A DNA stretch of 7,698 bases from Methanobacterium sp. (GTDB lineage: Archaea > Methanobacteriota > Methanobacteria > Methanobacteriales > Methanobacteriaceae). The notes under the pieces were generated by a model, which did no database searches, was not told the DNA's origin, and saw only the letters and a program-made list of their open reading frames with translations. The first letter of the stretch is position 1, and each line of letters starts with the position of its first letter. This document shows, piece by piece, positions 1 through 6,017 of the stretch. The DNA lies in contig WASR01000094.1 of assembly GCA_009712615.1 (NCBI GenBank), forward strand, positions 1-7,698, given 5' to 3'. A program made the position numbers and the translations under genes.

Positions 1-427
1 TATGTAGTATGACCATTTGATCATTTTTAAGAATGAAATTCCTCATCACTTCCTTTAAAAGTACTGATGCTGGACAGACACAACCATCTCCTCCCTTGTC
101 CACGGTTCCCATGACTAAAATTCTCAATCTACCTTCTTCATCGTACTTAATTGATAACGATTCTGGAAGGTCAGATATCTTGGGGTTCATTCTGAAAACT
201 TCACCAAAGGATGATCCTGGTGTTGCTCCAGTTCTCTCTTTGATAAGTTCATTCATACTGGATATTGGGGTTATTTTTTCGTGAATACCTAAGCTACTTG
301 CTAGGTTCATATCTGGGTCAGCATCGATAGCGAATACTTTATAAGTCTGTGACAATAAACATGCCAGTGTGCCCGAAAGGGTTGTTTTTCCAACCCCTCC
401 TTTTCCAGTTACTGCAATTTTCATCAT
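1..427 (-). CDS. cooC: CooC-like nickel-insertion ATPase (MinD/ParA P-loop family), 3' part cut off by the window edge
   Basis: Reading the minus strand from ATG at 427 gives 142 uninterrupted residues that run off the left edge, so the C-terminal part is missing. Seen directly: a deviant Walker A motif, GKGGVGKT, at about residues 8-15; the DADPDMNLA segment at about 35-43, typical of MinD/ParA ATPases; and a Cys-x-Cys motif (GCVCP) at C116 and C118. In known CooC proteins such a CxC pair binds nickel at the dimer interface. CooC uses ATP to mature the nickel site of carbon monoxide dehydrogenase, which in methanogens belongs to the CODH/acetyl-CoA synthase complex. The CxC plus deviant Walker A separates this protein from MinD, ParA and NifH, although a different metal-insertion client cannot be excluded. 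Two ATG codons lie in tandem (427-425 and 424-422). The GTGAT just upstream leaves a 3-nt gap to the second ATG and none to the first, so the true start may be 424. It is transcribed divergently from rpl10e. Confidence 0.85.
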   Translation of the reverse strand, partial: MMKIAVTGKGGVGKTTLSGTLACLLSQTYKVFAIDADPDMNLASSLGIHEKITPISSMNELIKERTGATPGSSFGEVFRMNPKISDLPESLSIKYDEEGRLRILVMGTVDKGGDGCVCPASVLLKEVMRNFILKNDQMVILH

Positions 428-494
428 ATCACGATCCTATTGATTGATATATTCGATGTTTTTTAATGGAAATATGGAGTTACCATGTTATGGG

Positions 495-520
495 TATATT
501 ATAGGGCAACATTTATAATA
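495..520 (+). promoter_or_regulatory. Probable TATA-type promoter for the rpl10e-ppsA transcript
   Basis: Two AT-rich boxes resembling archaeal TATA elements are seen: TATATTA at 495-501 and TTTATAATA at 512-520. With the usual spacing of about 25 nt they would place transcription starts near 523 and 541. The first gives a leader that includes the whole ribosome binding site, so it may be the better candidate. The opposite strand of the same 128-bp interval (428-555) must also hold the promoter of the divergent cooC-like gene. Weak candidates for that are around 443-455 and 467-477, and none is convincing. Confidence 0.5.
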
Positions 521-543
521 CTTATAGACTAACTTTCTTAAAA

Positions 544-548
544 GGAGG
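544..548 (+). promoter_or_regulatory. Strong Shine-Dalgarno site of rpl10e
   Basis: GGAGG inside AAAGGAGGATT lies 7 nt before the ATG at 556. It is a near-perfect match to the archaeal 16S rRNA 3' tail and the strongest ribosome binding site in the window, as expected for a ribosomal protein gene. It fixes the start of rpl10e. Confidence 0.85.
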
Positions 549-555
549 ATTATTA

Positions 556-1038
556 ATGGTTAGAGCATACACTAGAAAAGATTACATTAGAAAAATTCCC
601 GGTTCAAGAATTGTTCAATATGATATGGGAAACTTATCAGGGGATTTCCCTCTAAAAGTCACACTAGCAGTTAAAGAACATGCACAGTTATCTCACAACG
701 CACTTGAAGCATCAAGAATAGCTTCAAACAGATACATGCAGAGGAAAGCAGGTAGGATGGGTTACCATCTCAAAATAAGAGTCTACCCTCACCATATAGT
801 AAGGGAAAACCCAATGGCTACAGGTGCAGGTGCTGACAGGGTTCAGGACGGTATGAGAAAAGCATTTGGTAAGCCAGTAAGTTCTGTTGCTATAGTGAAA
901 CCAAATCAAAAGGTATTAACAATATTTACCAACAAGAGAAACTTTAATGATGCTAAAGAAGCTTTAAGAAGAGCAGCAATGAAGTTTCCGGTAACATGTA
1001 GGATTGAAGTAGAAGAAGGCGCAGATTTAGTTAAATAA
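556..1038 (+). CDS. rpl10e: 50S ribosomal protein L10e (uL16 family)
   Basis: A complete 160-residue protein of the archaeal/eukaryotic L10e branch of the uL16 family. This is a large-subunit protein near the central protuberance, contacting the tRNA elbow and 5S rRNA region. Seen in the sequence: the basic N-terminus [19 protein letters not shown], an internal Arg/Lys-rich segment (residues 54-66, with [13 protein letters not shown]), the family-typical stretch [11 protein letters not shown] near residues 74-84, and the [16 protein letters not shown] stretch that matches the L16/L10e core. The acidic C-terminus ends in EEGADLVK. Length is close to archaeal homologues, which usually run about 160-180 residues. 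The ATG at 556 is fixed by a strong GGAGG site. The gene ends 21 bp before the likely ppsA start with no terminator between, so the two are probably co-transcribed. No anomaly is seen. Confidence 0.97.
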   Translation: MVRAYTRKDYIRKIPGSRIVQYDMGNLSGDFPLKVTLAVKEHAQLSHNALEASRIASNRYMQRKAGRMGYHLKIRVYPHHIVRENPMATGAGADRVQDGMRKAFGKPVSSVAIVKPNQKVLTIFTNKRNFNDAKEALRRAAMKFPVTCRIEVEEGADLVK

Positions 1039-1059
1039 AAAAAATAAAGAGTGTTTAGC

Positions 1060-3357
1060 ATGAAGCATGTCGAATTTTTTGAAGAACTGAGAAAGGAAGA
1101 TGTAGATGTTGCAGGCGGAAAGGGCGCGAACCTAGGAGAATTAACCCAGGCAGGAATACCAGTGCCCCCGGGTTTTGTTGTAACATCCAAAACCTATGAT
1201 CAATTTATTAAAGAAACAGGAATCTTCGATGAAATAATGGACATTCTTAATGCCCTAGACGTCAACAACAACAAGGAACTTCAAGCAGCATCTGTGAAAA
1301 TTAAGAATATAATTGTCCAGACCCAGATGCCTGATGAAATTAGGACCATAGTGGTCGAAGCATACAATGCACTGTGTCACAGAATTGGCAAGGATGATGT
1401 TTTTGTTGCGGTAAGATCATCTGCCACAGCTGAAGATTTACCAGAAGCATCATTTGCAGGACAACAAGATACTTATCTTAATATAAGGGGCAGTGATGAA
1501 GTTGTGGAATATGTCCAAAAATGCTGGGCATCTCTTTTTGAATCTCGTGCAATTTTTTACAGGGAAGAAAATGATTTTGATCATTCCAAGGTTTACATAG
1601 CAGTGGAAGTTCAGGAAATGGTCAAGGCTGAGAAGGCTGGAGTGATGTTCACAGTACACCCATCAACTGGAGAAGAAAAAATTCTCATAGAAGCCGCATG
1701 GGGACTTGGTGAGGGAGTTGTTTCAGGAACTGTGACTCCTGACACTTGCTGGTATGATAAGGAAACCAACGAAATTCTTGATTACAAGGTGAGTGACAAA
1801 AAAACCATGTTTAAAAGGGACCCTGAAACTGGACACACTGTACAAGTGGAAGTACCAGAAACACTCCGTGAAGAACGTGTTTTGAGTCCTGAAGAAATTG
1901 GTAAACTTGCTGATCTTGGAAAAAAGATACAAGGCCATTATAATTTTCCACAGGACACTGAATGGGCAATTAACAACGGCGACATTTTCATGTTACAATC
2001 CAGACCAGTCACAACCCTTAACATGAACAACGGATCATCTGATTCAGAAGAAGCTGATGAGAGAATAATAATTACAAAGGGACTTGGTGCAAGTCCTGGA
2101 ATGGCATCTGGTGCAGTTAAAATTGTTAAAAACACTGATGAGCTTGATAAAATAGAAAAGGGAGATGTTCTGGTCACTGTAATGACAACACCAGATATGG
2201 TTCCTGCTATGAAAAGGGCCGATGGTATCATAACAGATGAAGGTGGTGTAACCTGCCACGCAGCAATTGTTTCCAGGGAACTTGGTATACCTTGTGTTGT
2301 TGGTACTGGAGAAGGTAGTAAGATCCTCAAAGAAAATTCCATTGTCACACTCGATGGTAGTAAAGGATTTGTCTACGAGGGCAAACTCAAAACAAGTGAA
2401 ACTAAAGATGAAACTGATTCAAAAACAGCTACTGTTATTCAAAGTCAGCCAATTTTAACTGTAACAGAGGTTAAAGTAAATGTAAGTATGCCTGAAGCGG
2501 CTAAAAAGGCATCTGAAACAGGTGCTGATGGTGTAGGTCTACTCAGAACAGAACACATGATGCTTGCATTGGGAGTCCATCCTAAAAAATTCATCATGGA
2601 TGGAAAAGAGGATGAACTTGTCAAAGCACTGGTTGAAAACATACTCAAAGTAGCAGATGCTTTCTATCCTAAAACTGTATGGTACAGAACATTGGATGCA
2701 CCAACAGATGAATTCCAATCCCTTGAAGGTGGAGAAAACGAACCTCACGAACACAACCCAATGCTGGGTTGGAGAGGAATACGCAGGGAGTTGGACGAAC
2801 CAGAAATTTTAAGGGCAGAGTTTAAGGCAGTAAAAAAACTTCACGAAGAAGGATACACCAACATTGGTATAATGCTACCCCTTGTACAGCACCCAAGTGA
2901 ATTAAGGGAAGCTAAAAAAATCGCGAGGGAAGTTGGTTTAAGGCCTCAAGAGAATATTGAGTGGGGAATAATGGTTGAGACACCAGCAGCTGCTCTTACA
3001 ATAGAAGATTTCATTGCTGAAGGAATAGACTTCGTAAGTTTTGGAACCAATGATCTGACACAGTACACACTTGCAATAGACAGGAACAATGAACATGTAG
3101 CCGGATTATACTCTGAAAGACATCCTGCCATAATGAAATTGATTGGAAGAGTCATTAAAGAATGTAATAAAGCAGGAGTTAAGACAAGTATATGTGGACA
3201 GGCTGGAAGTATGCCTGACATTGTAGAACAGCTTGATGAATTAGGAATTACAAGCGTATCTGCCAACACTGATGCAGTTGCTACAGTAAGGGAAGTTGTT
3301 GCAAGGGTTGAAAAGAAACTGGTACTTAAAGCAGCAAGAAAAATGATGCAGGGATAA
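1060..3357 (+). CDS. ppsA: Phosphoenolpyruvate synthase (pyruvate, water dikinase)
   Basis: This enzyme converts pyruvate, ATP and water to phosphoenolpyruvate, AMP and phosphate in the cytoplasm, the entry step of gluconeogenesis from fixed carbon. All three expected domains are present in order, numbered from ATG 1060 (765 residues). The N-terminal PEP/pyruvate-binding ATP-grasp domain spans about residues 14-318, with GGKGANLGE at 19-27, the VRSSATAEDLPEASFAGQQ motif around R119, and QSRPVTT at R315. The swivelling phosphohistidine domain follows, with GGVTCHAAIVSREL and catalytic His400. After a polar linker near 440-460 comes the TIM-barrel domain, with GLLRTEH, MLGWRGIRR, SFGTNDLTQYTLAIDR and the ICGQAG loop with catalytic Cys712. 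No active-site residue is missing and there is no intein. An in-frame GTG at 1051 would add three residues, but only the ATG at 1060 has a modest GAGTG site (1049-1053) at good spacing. It is probably expressed from the rpl10e promoter. Confidence 0.97.
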   Translation: MKHVEFFEELRKEDVDVAGGKGANLGELTQAGIPVPPGFVVTSKTYDQFIKETGIFDEIMDILNALDVNNNKELQAASVKIKNIIVQTQMPDEIRTIVVEAYNALCHRIGKDDVFVAVRSSATAEDLPEASFAGQQDTYLNIRGSDEVVEYVQKCWASLFESRAIFYREENDFDHSKVYIAVEVQEMVKAEKAGVMFTVHPSTGEEKILIEAAWGLGEGVVSGTVTPDTCWYDKETNEILDYKVSDKKTMFKRDPETGHTVQVEVPETLREERVLSPEEIGKLADLGKKIQGHYNFPQDTEWAINNGDIFMLQSRPVTTLNMNNGSSDSEEADERIIITKGLGASPGMASGAVKIVKNTDELDKIEKGDVLVTVMTTPDMVPAMKRADGIITDEGGVTCHAAIVSRELGIPCVVGTGEGSKILKENSIVTLDGSKGFVYEGKLKTSETKDETDSKTATVIQSQPILTVTEVKVNVSMPEAAKKASETGADGVGLLRTEHMMLALGVHPKKFIMDGKEDELVKALVENILKVADAFYPKTVWYRTLDAPTDEFQSLEGGENEPHEHNPMLGWRGIRRELDEPEILRAEFKAVKKLHEEGYTNIGIMLPLVQHPSELREAKKIAREVGLRPQENIEWGIMVETPAAALTIEDFIAEGIDFVSFGTNDLTQYTLAIDRNNEHVAGLYSERHPAIMKLIGRVIKECNKAGVKTSICGQAGSMPDIVEQLDELGITSVSANTDAVATVREVVARVEKKLVLKAARKMMQG

Positions 3358-3373
3358 ATCCCCATCTACTCTA

Positions 3374-3417
3374 TTTTTTTTATCTGTTTAATTTTTTTTA
3401 ACTTGAATTATTTTTTT
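3374..3417 (+). terminator. Triple oligo-T terminator after ppsA
   Basis: Three T-tracts follow the ppsA stop: T8 at 3374-3381, T8 at 3392-3399 and T7 at 3411-3417, in an otherwise AT-rich spacer with no obvious stem-loop. Archaeal RNA polymerase terminates on such tracts, so this is read as the end of the rpl10e-ppsA transcript. Confidence 0.8.
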
Positions 3418-3478
3418 ATTTCAATATCAAAACAACCAACGTACGATTAAATTTCACCAAATCTATCAAGGGGTAACA

Positions 3479-4660
3479 ATGGAAGATAAGGGAAGATCAG
3501 AAACTGAAATATTTGATGAATTACACCAGTTCAAAACTAGAGATATGACCCACAGATCAGGTAAAATACTTGGATCGATGTGTACCTGTCCTCATCCCAT
3601 TGGGTTAAATGCATTTAAAATGTTTTTAGAATCCAATTTAGGAGATCCTGGATTATTTAAGGGGACACAATCCATGGAAAATGAGGTTATCAGTTCGTTA
3701 GGGGAACTTATGGGTGAAGGGGATGTTTATGGGCACATCATTACAGGGGGTACAGAGGCCAATATAATGGCTATGAGGGCTGCTAGAAATACATTCAAAC
3801 ACAACCATCCTGATTGTGACGACATAAATATAGTTGTTCCTAAATCAGCCCATTTTAGCTTTAAAAAGGCAGCAGATATGCTGTGTTTAGATTTACTCGA
3901 AGCAGAACTGGATGAAGATTACAGGGTGGATGTCAATTCAGTGGATGAATTGATAAATGAAAACACGGCTGCTGTAGTGGCAATTGCAGGAACAACAGAA
4001 CTTGGTAAAATTGATCCCGTGGAAAAGATATCCGAGCTCTGCTTGGAAAGGGGAGTTTATCTGCATGTTGACGCAGCATTTGGAGGTTATTCAATTCCAT
4101 TTTTAAATGATATCGGGTATAATCTTCCTAATTTTGATTTCAAGATTCCAGGAGTTTGTTCTATTACTATAGATCCACACAAGATGGGACTGGCACCGAT
4201 ACCCACTGGCGGTATCCTATTTAGAAAAAAAACTTTCTTGGAATCCATAAGTGTTGAAACTCCTTATCTAACTGAAGACAGACAATCTACTATAGTTGGT
4301 ACCAGAACTGGAGCTTCAACAGCTGCAACTTGGGCTTTAATGAATTACCTTGGGAGAGAAGGTTACAGAAATGTTTCAAAGGAATGTATGGAAACAACAG
4401 AGATACTTCATAAGGGCGTCATTGAGGCAGGGTTCAACCCAGTGACAGAACCAGAATTGAATATCGTAGCTTTCACATCCCCTGAAATGACAGTAGATGA
4501 GATTGCAGAAGGTCTTGAAAGATCTGGTTGGGCTGTTTCTATTTCATCCTATCCCCGTGCAATCAGAATCATAGTTATGCCCCATGTTAAAGAGGAGCAT
4601 GTTAAACTTTTATTAGAGGATCTGAGGGAACTGAGATCTCTACATTCAAGGTGTGAATAA
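3479..4660 (+). CDS. mfnA: L-tyrosine / L-aspartate decarboxylase MfnA (PLP-dependent)
   Basis: A complete 393-residue group II PLP-dependent decarboxylase (fold type I). MfnA decarboxylates tyrosine to tyramine for methanofuran. The same family also acts on aspartate to give beta-alanine for CoA in archaea, and substrate preference cannot be read from the sequence. Seen: the archaeal N-terminal segment GSMCTCPHP (32-40) followed by NLGDPGLFKGT (53-63); the cofactor-phosphate loop GGTEAN (90-95); H125, expected to stack on the PLP ring; D198 in HVDAAFGGY, pairing with the PLP nitrogen; and DPHKMG with the Schiff-base lysine K235. Length matches the family, at just under 400 residues. The start has a GGGG site at 3470-3473. 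A TATA-like TTAAATT at 3447-3453 is a weak promoter candidate. The stop overlaps alternative starts of the next gene, so the two are very likely one operon. Older annotations often call such genes glutamate decarboxylase; the archaeal MfnA features argue against that. Confidence 0.93.
   Translation: MEDKGRSETEIFDELHQFKTRDMTHRSGKILGSMCTCPHPIGLNAFKMFLESNLGDPGLFKGTQSMENEVISSLGELMGEGDVYGHIITGGTEANIMAMRAARNTFKHNHPDCDDINIVVPKSAHFSFKKAADMLCLDLLEAELDEDYRVDVNSVDELINENTAAVVAIAGTTELGKIDPVEKISELCLERGVYLHVDAAFGGYSIPFLNDIGYNLPNFDFKIPGVCSITIDPHKMGLAPIPTGGILFRKKTFLESISVETPYLTEDRQSTIVGTRTGASTAATWALMNYLGREGYRNVSKECMETTEILHKGVIEAGFNPVTEPELNIVAFTSPEMTVDEIAEGLERSGWAVSISSYPRAIRIIVMPHVKEEHVKLLLEDLRELRSLHSRCE
4650..4656 (+). 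promoter_or_regulatory. Ribosome binding site inside the mfnA 3' end that decides the next start
   Basis: GGTGTGA at 4650-4656 resembles the archaeal GGTGAT core and lies within the last codons of mfnA. It stands 5 nt before an in-frame TTG at 4662, a good spacing. The in-frame GTG at 4653 lies within this site and has no ribosome binding site of its own upstream. This favours TTG 4662 as the start of the fumarate hydratase subunit and suggests translational coupling to mfnA. Confidence 0.5.
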
Positions 4661-4661
4661 A

Positions 4662-5165
4662 TTGAAGGATGTGGTAAAATTAAAAACACCAATAAACCTG
4701 GAAAACATTCGAGAAATCGAGGTGGGTGACAGGTTAGAACTCAGTGGAGTTATTTTAACTGGCAGAGATGCAGCCCTTCCTAAATTAGTCAGTTCCATTA
4801 AAAATGGCCATCCTGCAGTTAATATCCAGGGAATGGTCATAATGCACACAGCAGTCAGTGATGCAGGAATATCTCCAACAACCAGCAACAAAGAAGAAAT
4901 AGAGGAAAGCATACCATTTCTATCCAAAGAAGGAGTTAGAATCCATTTGGGAAAGGGTGCACTATCAGAAAAAACTGTTGATGCTTTGAATCAGTTTAAT
5001 TCTATATATGCAGTTACTCCGCCTGCAGCAGCACTTTTAACCAGCAAAGTAAAAACTCGTAAGGTGGCAGCGTTTGAAGAGGAAGGAATGGAAGCTATTC
5101 ATGCACTTGAAGTTTCAAGACTGCCCTGTATAGTTGCCTCTGCACATGGAAAAACCATTTACTAA
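4662..5165 (+). CDS. Fumarate hydratase class I, beta subunit (C-terminal Fumerase_C domain)
   Basis: This is the small subunit of the two-subunit iron-sulfur (class I) fumarase. With the alpha subunit, which would bind the 4Fe-4S cluster, it interconverts fumarate and malate in the incomplete TCA pathway of methanogens. Seen, numbering from TTG 4662 (167 residues): LKTPI near the N-terminus; VGDRLELSG followed by TGRDAA (33-38), the conserved RDAA motif; SPTTSNKEE (71-79), corresponding to the family's GPTTS substrate loop; HLGKGALSEKT; and a C-terminal block PPAAALLTSKV, EEGMEAIHALEV, LPCIVASAHGKTIY that matches the family's end. The GPTTS glycine is serine here. No alpha subunit is encoded in the window, so it must lie elsewhere. 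The start is uncertain: GTG 4653 (8-bp overlap with mfnA), TTG 4662 (preferred for its ribosome binding site) and GTG 4671 are all in frame. An L(+)-tartrate dehydratase beta subunit is the main alternative, as it is homologous. Confidence 0.88.
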   Translation: MKDVVKLKTPINLENIREIEVGDRLELSGVILTGRDAALPKLVSSIKNGHPAVNIQGMVIMHTAVSDAGISPTTSNKEEIEESIPFLSKEGVRIHLGKGALSEKTVDALNQFNSIYAVTPPAAALLTSKVKTRKVAAFEEEGMEAIHALEVSRLPCIVASAHGKTIY

Positions 5166-5175
5166 CTTTGAATTC

Positions 5176-5184
5176 TTTTTTTTT
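5176..5184 (+). terminator. Oligo-T terminator of the mfnA operon, overlapping the upp stop codon
   Basis: A run of nine T lies 11 nt after the stop of the fumarase subunit gene. Its last two bases are part of the stop codon of the convergent upp gene (5183-5185). No stem-loop precedes it. It fits an archaeal U-tract terminator for the plus-strand operon. No comparable T-tract follows upp on the minus strand. Confidence 0.7.
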
Positions 5185-5818
5185 AAATGGGTTTTCCAAA
5201 GGATATGTCTCCAGCATCTCCCAAACCTGGAACTATGTATCCATCATCGTTAACTTCGTTGTCTATGGCACAGGTGTATATCTCTATTTCTGGATGAGAT
5301 TTCTGCAGTTTGTCAATTCCTTCCCTGGAAGATATAACATTGAATAGAACCATTCTTTTAGGGTTCCCCATGGATTTTATTTTGTTTAAAATTTCTTTGA
5401 GTGTGTGGCCTGTTGCAAGCATGGGATCTGCTATTAAAACAATTTTTCCATTTATATCAGGTATTTTGGTGTAGTTCATATTGACCTTAAATGGAGGTGT
5501 TTCTTCACGCCAAGCTCCTATCAAACCACACTCAGCTTCGTTGAATATTCTGATTATTCCCTCCACAAGTGGAACTGCAGCTCTCAATACATTTACTACG
5601 ATAATGCTTGGTTCATCTTTAATTATTTCTCCTTCTGTAACTGCAAGTGGAGTTTTAACACTTATAACTTCTTTTTCTAATGTTTTTGCAAATTCATAGC
5701 TCATGAACATTCCGATTTCTATCATGAAGGTTCGAAAATCGGATCCTTTGATCCCTGATCTCCTTAATCTAGTGACCCTATCCTGTATGGGTAGATGGTC
5801 TAATAAATTTATCTCCAT
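5183..5818 (-). CDS. upp: Uracil phosphoribosyltransferase
   Basis: This enzyme makes UMP and pyrophosphate from uracil and PRPP, the pyrimidine salvage step in the cytoplasm. It has 211 residues from ATG 5818, the usual UPRT length. Seen: an N-terminal helix region with TRLRRSG (16-22) and FRTFMIEIG (28-36); VVNVLRAAVPLVEG (74-87), the conserved strand-and-loop of the family; IGAWREE (100-106); the PRPP-binding loop IADPMLATGHTL (129-140); and the C-terminal uracil-binding block YIVPGLGDAGDISFG (194-208). The family often has GG where this protein has GH after the ATG of the PRPP loop, which is a mild variation. An upstream in-frame ATG at 5839 would add seven residues. ATG 5818 is chosen because a GAGGTGT site lies 6 nt before it and because the longer version would consume that site. 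It is transcribed alone, divergent from the sugar-dehydrogenase gene and convergent with the mfnA operon. Confidence 0.95.
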   Translation of the reverse strand: MEINLLDHLPIQDRVTRLRRSGIKGSDFRTFMIEIGMFMSYEFAKTLEKEVISVKTPLAVTEGEIIKDEPSIIVVNVLRAAVPLVEGIIRIFNEAECGLIGAWREETPPFKVNMNYTKIPDINGKIVLIADPMLATGHTLKEILNKIKSMGNPKRMVLFNVISSREGIDKLQKSHPEIEIYTCAIDNEVNDDGYIVPGLGDAGDISFGKPI

Positions 5819-5824
5819 AACTAT

Positions 5825-5831
5825 ACACCTC
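5825..5831 (-). promoter_or_regulatory. Shine-Dalgarno site that fixes the upp start
   Basis: On the minus strand GAGGTGT occupies 5831-5825 and lies 6 nt before ATG 5818. It closely matches the archaeal GGAGGTGAT consensus and argues against the longer in-frame start at 5839. Confidence 0.7.
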
Positions 5832-5882
5832 ATAAGCATTTAACATTTTGAACCAATTAACCTTCACCGTGACATCAGAGTT

Positions 5883-5896
5883 TTAGTTTAAACTAA
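5883..5896. promoter_or_regulatory. 14-bp perfect palindrome in the upp / sugar-dehydrogenase divergent spacer
   Basis: TTAGTTTAAACTAA reads the same on both strands. It lies 64 bp upstream of the upp start and 121 bp upstream of the sugar-dehydrogenase start. A second symmetry flanks it: TAACCTT at 5858-5864 and AAGGTTA at 5895-5901, an inverted 7-bp pair that overlaps the palindrome's end. On the minus strand the TTTAAA core could serve as a TATA element for upp, giving a start near 5865, or the site could be an operator. The symmetry is seen; any function is inferred. The rest of 5819-6017 shows only the ribosome binding site and promoter listed separately. Confidence 0.45.
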
Positions 5897-5966
5897 GGTT
5901 ATTCTAATTATTATCAGGGGGTTCAATGATCTTGTTTCCAAAAGTTTGAAGTAGATTTAAAACTAA

Positions 5967-5978
5967 TATAATTTATAG
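5967..5978 (+). promoter_or_regulatory. Probable TATA-box promoter of the sugar-dehydrogenase-like gene
   Basis: The AT-rich block 5967-5978 (ATATAATTTATA within CTAATATAATTTATAGAT) resembles an archaeal TATA box. Standard spacing predicts a transcription start near 6000, leaving a leader of about 18 nt before ATG 6018. The leader has only a weak ribosome binding site (GTGGA around 6005-6009). Confidence 0.55.
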
Positions 5979-6017
5979 ATTCAATACAATTAAAATTAAG
6001 TATAGTGGACATTTACA

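Noticed and set aside
33..284. Plus-strand 83-codon open frame opposite the cooC-like gene
   Set aside because: It lies entirely inside the minus-strand CooC coding region, has no ribosome binding site or family resemblance, and the opposite frame has clear Walker A and CxC motifs.
428..555. Possible small RNA or riboswitch in the cooC-rpl10e spacer
   Set aside because: No stable stem-loop or tRNA-like pattern could be found by eye; the AT-rich boxes are explained by divergent promoters.
2230..2300. Possible intein insertion at the PpsA phosphohistidine site
   Set aside because: Some archaeal PEP synthases, such as that of Methanocaldococcus jannaschii, carry an intein. Here the motif around His400 is contiguous and the protein has normal length.
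1938..2348. Minus-strand 136-codon open frame inside ppsA
   Set aside because: Antisense to conserved PEP synthase sequence including the phosphohistidine motif; its low-complexity Ser/Ile/Thr-rich translation is typical of an antisense shadow.
2946..3365. Minus-strand 139-codon open frame inside the ppsA 3' end
   Set aside because: Fully antisense to the conserved TIM-barrel domain of PpsA, with no supporting promoter or ribosome binding site.
5926..5949. Seven-codon open frame (ATG to TGA) after GGGGG, upstream of the sugar-dehydrogenase gene
   Set aside because: The spacing to GGGGG looks like a leader peptide, but the best TATA box lies downstream of it at 5967-5978, so it would not be on that transcript. 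An ORF this short is expected by chance.
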